NCBI GenBank assembly: GCA_049670425.1 | Contig: JBATTG010000153.1 | Coordinates: 1 to 23,947, forward strand | Origin: Proteocatella sp049670425 | GTDB taxonomy: Bacteria > Bacillota > Clostridia > Peptostreptococcales > Filifactoraceae | Direction: 5' to 3' | DNA: 23,947 bases | Shown here: positions 22,802 to 23,947 of the stretch, one piece after another | How the letters are laid out: each line of letters opens with the position of its first letter | Numbering within the stretch: the first letter of the stretch is position 1 | The notes under the pieces: generated by a model | What the model was told of the DNA's origin: nothing | The model's input: the letters and a program-made list of their open reading frames with translations, nothing else | The model's database searches: none | Translations under genes and position numbers: made by a program

Positions 22802-23947
22802 ATGGGAATTAAGTCTTTTTCTTTTGGAAAGCTCGACATAAAGAGGGTCGGCATGATTATTGGGATAGGGGCACTTGTCGTGCTTTTTGGATTCTTTGGA
22901 ACAATTATTAATTTTTTGGTAGACCTTAGTTGGTTTAAGGAAGTAGGCTATACGGATACTTTCATTAAGATGGTGTTTTCTAAACTGACAGTCGGGATTC
23001 CTATATTTATATTGTTTTATATATTGTTGACGATATATCTAAAAATACTAAACAAAAAATATTACGAAACAGTAGACATTGTTCCTGACAAAGATGGAGA
23101 AAAGATTTCAAACAGGATCAGAAGTATTGCAGTAGTAATAATCTCAATATTATCCGCATTTTCGATTTCCAGCATATTTTGGATGGATATATTGAAATTT
23201 ATGAACAGCACAGTTTTTGGAATCACGGACCCGATATTCAACAAAGATATTTCATTTTATGTGTTTAAATTGCCACTTATAAACAATCTTTTTGCATTGA
23301 CACTGAATGCATTATTGGTTCTTGTAATGGTTACAGTTGTATATTTAGTTATTCTTATGGGGCAAAACCCTCTAGCAAATGATGAATACACAGGCACAGA
23401 TGACAATGTGAGGGACATGTATCCAGGCCTTAGGACACAAGCTTCGAGAAATAAGCTTATTGATCTTGGACTCTCAATTATAATAAAAATTGGAGTAGTT
23501 TTTTTCATTATATTGTCAATGAAAAATGTACTGGCAACATATGATCTTCTTTATTCCAGCAGAGGAGCGATATTTGGGGCAGGATATACAGATGTCAATG
23601 TAACACTTTGGGTGTATAGAATAAAAGCGGTAGTAGCAGTTGTAATAGCAGTGGTACTTCTTTTTGGAAGAAAATCAGCAAATAAGAAGAAGCTTGCACT
23701 TGGAGGTGTATCAGTACTTGTTATAGTTACACTGTTAGGAGCAGGGGCAGAACTTGCCGTACAGAATTTTTTAGTATCACCAGATGAGCTTTCTAAAGAA
23801 AGACCATATATCCAAAATGTTATAAAATACACTAATTTGGCATATGGACTTGATGCTGTACAGATAAAAGACTATGCTGTGGATCAAAATCTTACAGTAA
23901 ACGACATTCTTAACAATAAAGAAACTATTACAAATATAAGCATAAAC
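22802..23947 (+). CDS. UPF0182 family membrane protein, N-terminal part (3' end outside window)
   Basis: The frame starts at an ATG after GAGGTAAG and stays open to the window end, giving 382 residues without a stop. Beginning MGIKSFSFGKLDIKRVGMII, it shows about seven hydrophobic segments, with the family-typical NFLVDLSWFKEVGYTDTF after the first, ITDPIFNKDISFYVFKLPL before the fourth, and YSSRGAIFGAGYTDVNVTLW before the sixth. Full-length UPF0182 (PF03699) proteins are about 900-1000 residues, with a large extracellular C-terminal part that would lie beyond this window. The function of the family is unknown. It has its own promoter and a leader with an inverted repeat. Confidence 0.92.
   Translation, partial: MGIKSFSFGKLDIKRVGMIIGIGALVVLFGFFGTIINFLVDLSWFKEVGYTDTFIKMVFSKLTVGIPIFILFYILLTIYLKILNKKYYETVDIVPDKDGEKISNRIRSIAVVIISILSAFSISSIFWMDILKFMNSTVFGITDPIFNKDISFYVFKLPLINNLFALTLNALLVLVMVTVVYLVILMGQNPLANDEYTGTDDNVRDMYPGLRTQASRNKLIDLGLSIIIKIGVVFFIILSMKNVLATYDLLYSSRGAIFGAGYTDVNVTLWVYRIKAVVAVVIAVVLLFGRKSANKKKLALGGVSVLVIVTLLGAGAELAVQNFLVSPDELSKERPYIQNVIKYTNLAYGLDAVQIKDYAVDQNLTVNDILNNKETITNISIN

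Overview
The window reads as a low-GC Firmicute chromosome, most likely a strict anaerobe of the class Clostridia. Support for this: AT-rich intergenic DNA, near-consensus AGGAGG ribosome-binding sites and sigma-A promoters, frequent AGA/AGG and ATA codons, a T-box leader, a RecD2 helicase without RecBC, lipoproteins with Gram-positive lipoboxes, an rpsF-ssb-rpsR operon, and a UPF0182-family membrane protein. I cannot name the genus. I see no rRNA or tRNA gene, insertion sequence, phage gene or CRISPR array.

Layout. 1-3181 (+): the 3' end of an HD-GYP gene, an LtrA-family membrane protein, an ApbE-type flavin transferase lipoprotein and methylglyoxal synthase. 3305-3793 (-): a small FMN-binding lipoprotein, the likely substrate of the ApbE enzyme. 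4105-7777 (+): recD2 overlapping a MATE transporter gene, closed by a strong terminator. 7897-13117 (-): an arginine operon in the order leader, argF, amino-acid-binding lipoprotein, argG, argH. 13527-16720 (+): an AGCS sodium:amino-acid symporter and a RocB-like M20 hydrolase, preceded by 366 bp of non-coding DNA with duplicated cre-like sites. 16771-19483 (+): an Amidohydro_3 enzyme overlapping a SARP/BTAD-type regulator. 19542-21020 (-): an M17 leucyl aminopeptidase. 21176-22529 (+): a 61-residue orphan, then rpsF-ssb-rpsR. 22802-end (+): the N-terminal part of a UPF0182 protein, cut by the window edge.

The most interesting region is the arginine operon leader. A perfect TTGACA-17-TATAAT promoter is followed by a strong Shine-Dalgarno site and a 35-codon ORF (MRHFIIARTRTRTNYKN...) with four AGG arginine codons in its first twelve. 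That ORF runs into and stops inside the 5' strand of Stem I of a T-box riboswitch, which is followed by an intrinsic terminator and argF. The sequence therefore suggests two arginine sensors in series on one RNA: a ribosome reading a leader peptide, and a T-box reading uncharged tRNA. Their overlap suggests that they could interact. This is inference and needs experimental work.

Nitrogen and amino-acid metabolism is a recurring theme: arginine synthesis and uptake, the symporter, the RocB-like hydrolase, the aminopeptidase and the amidohydrolase. A second theme is surface flavin chemistry, shown by ApbE and its probable client.
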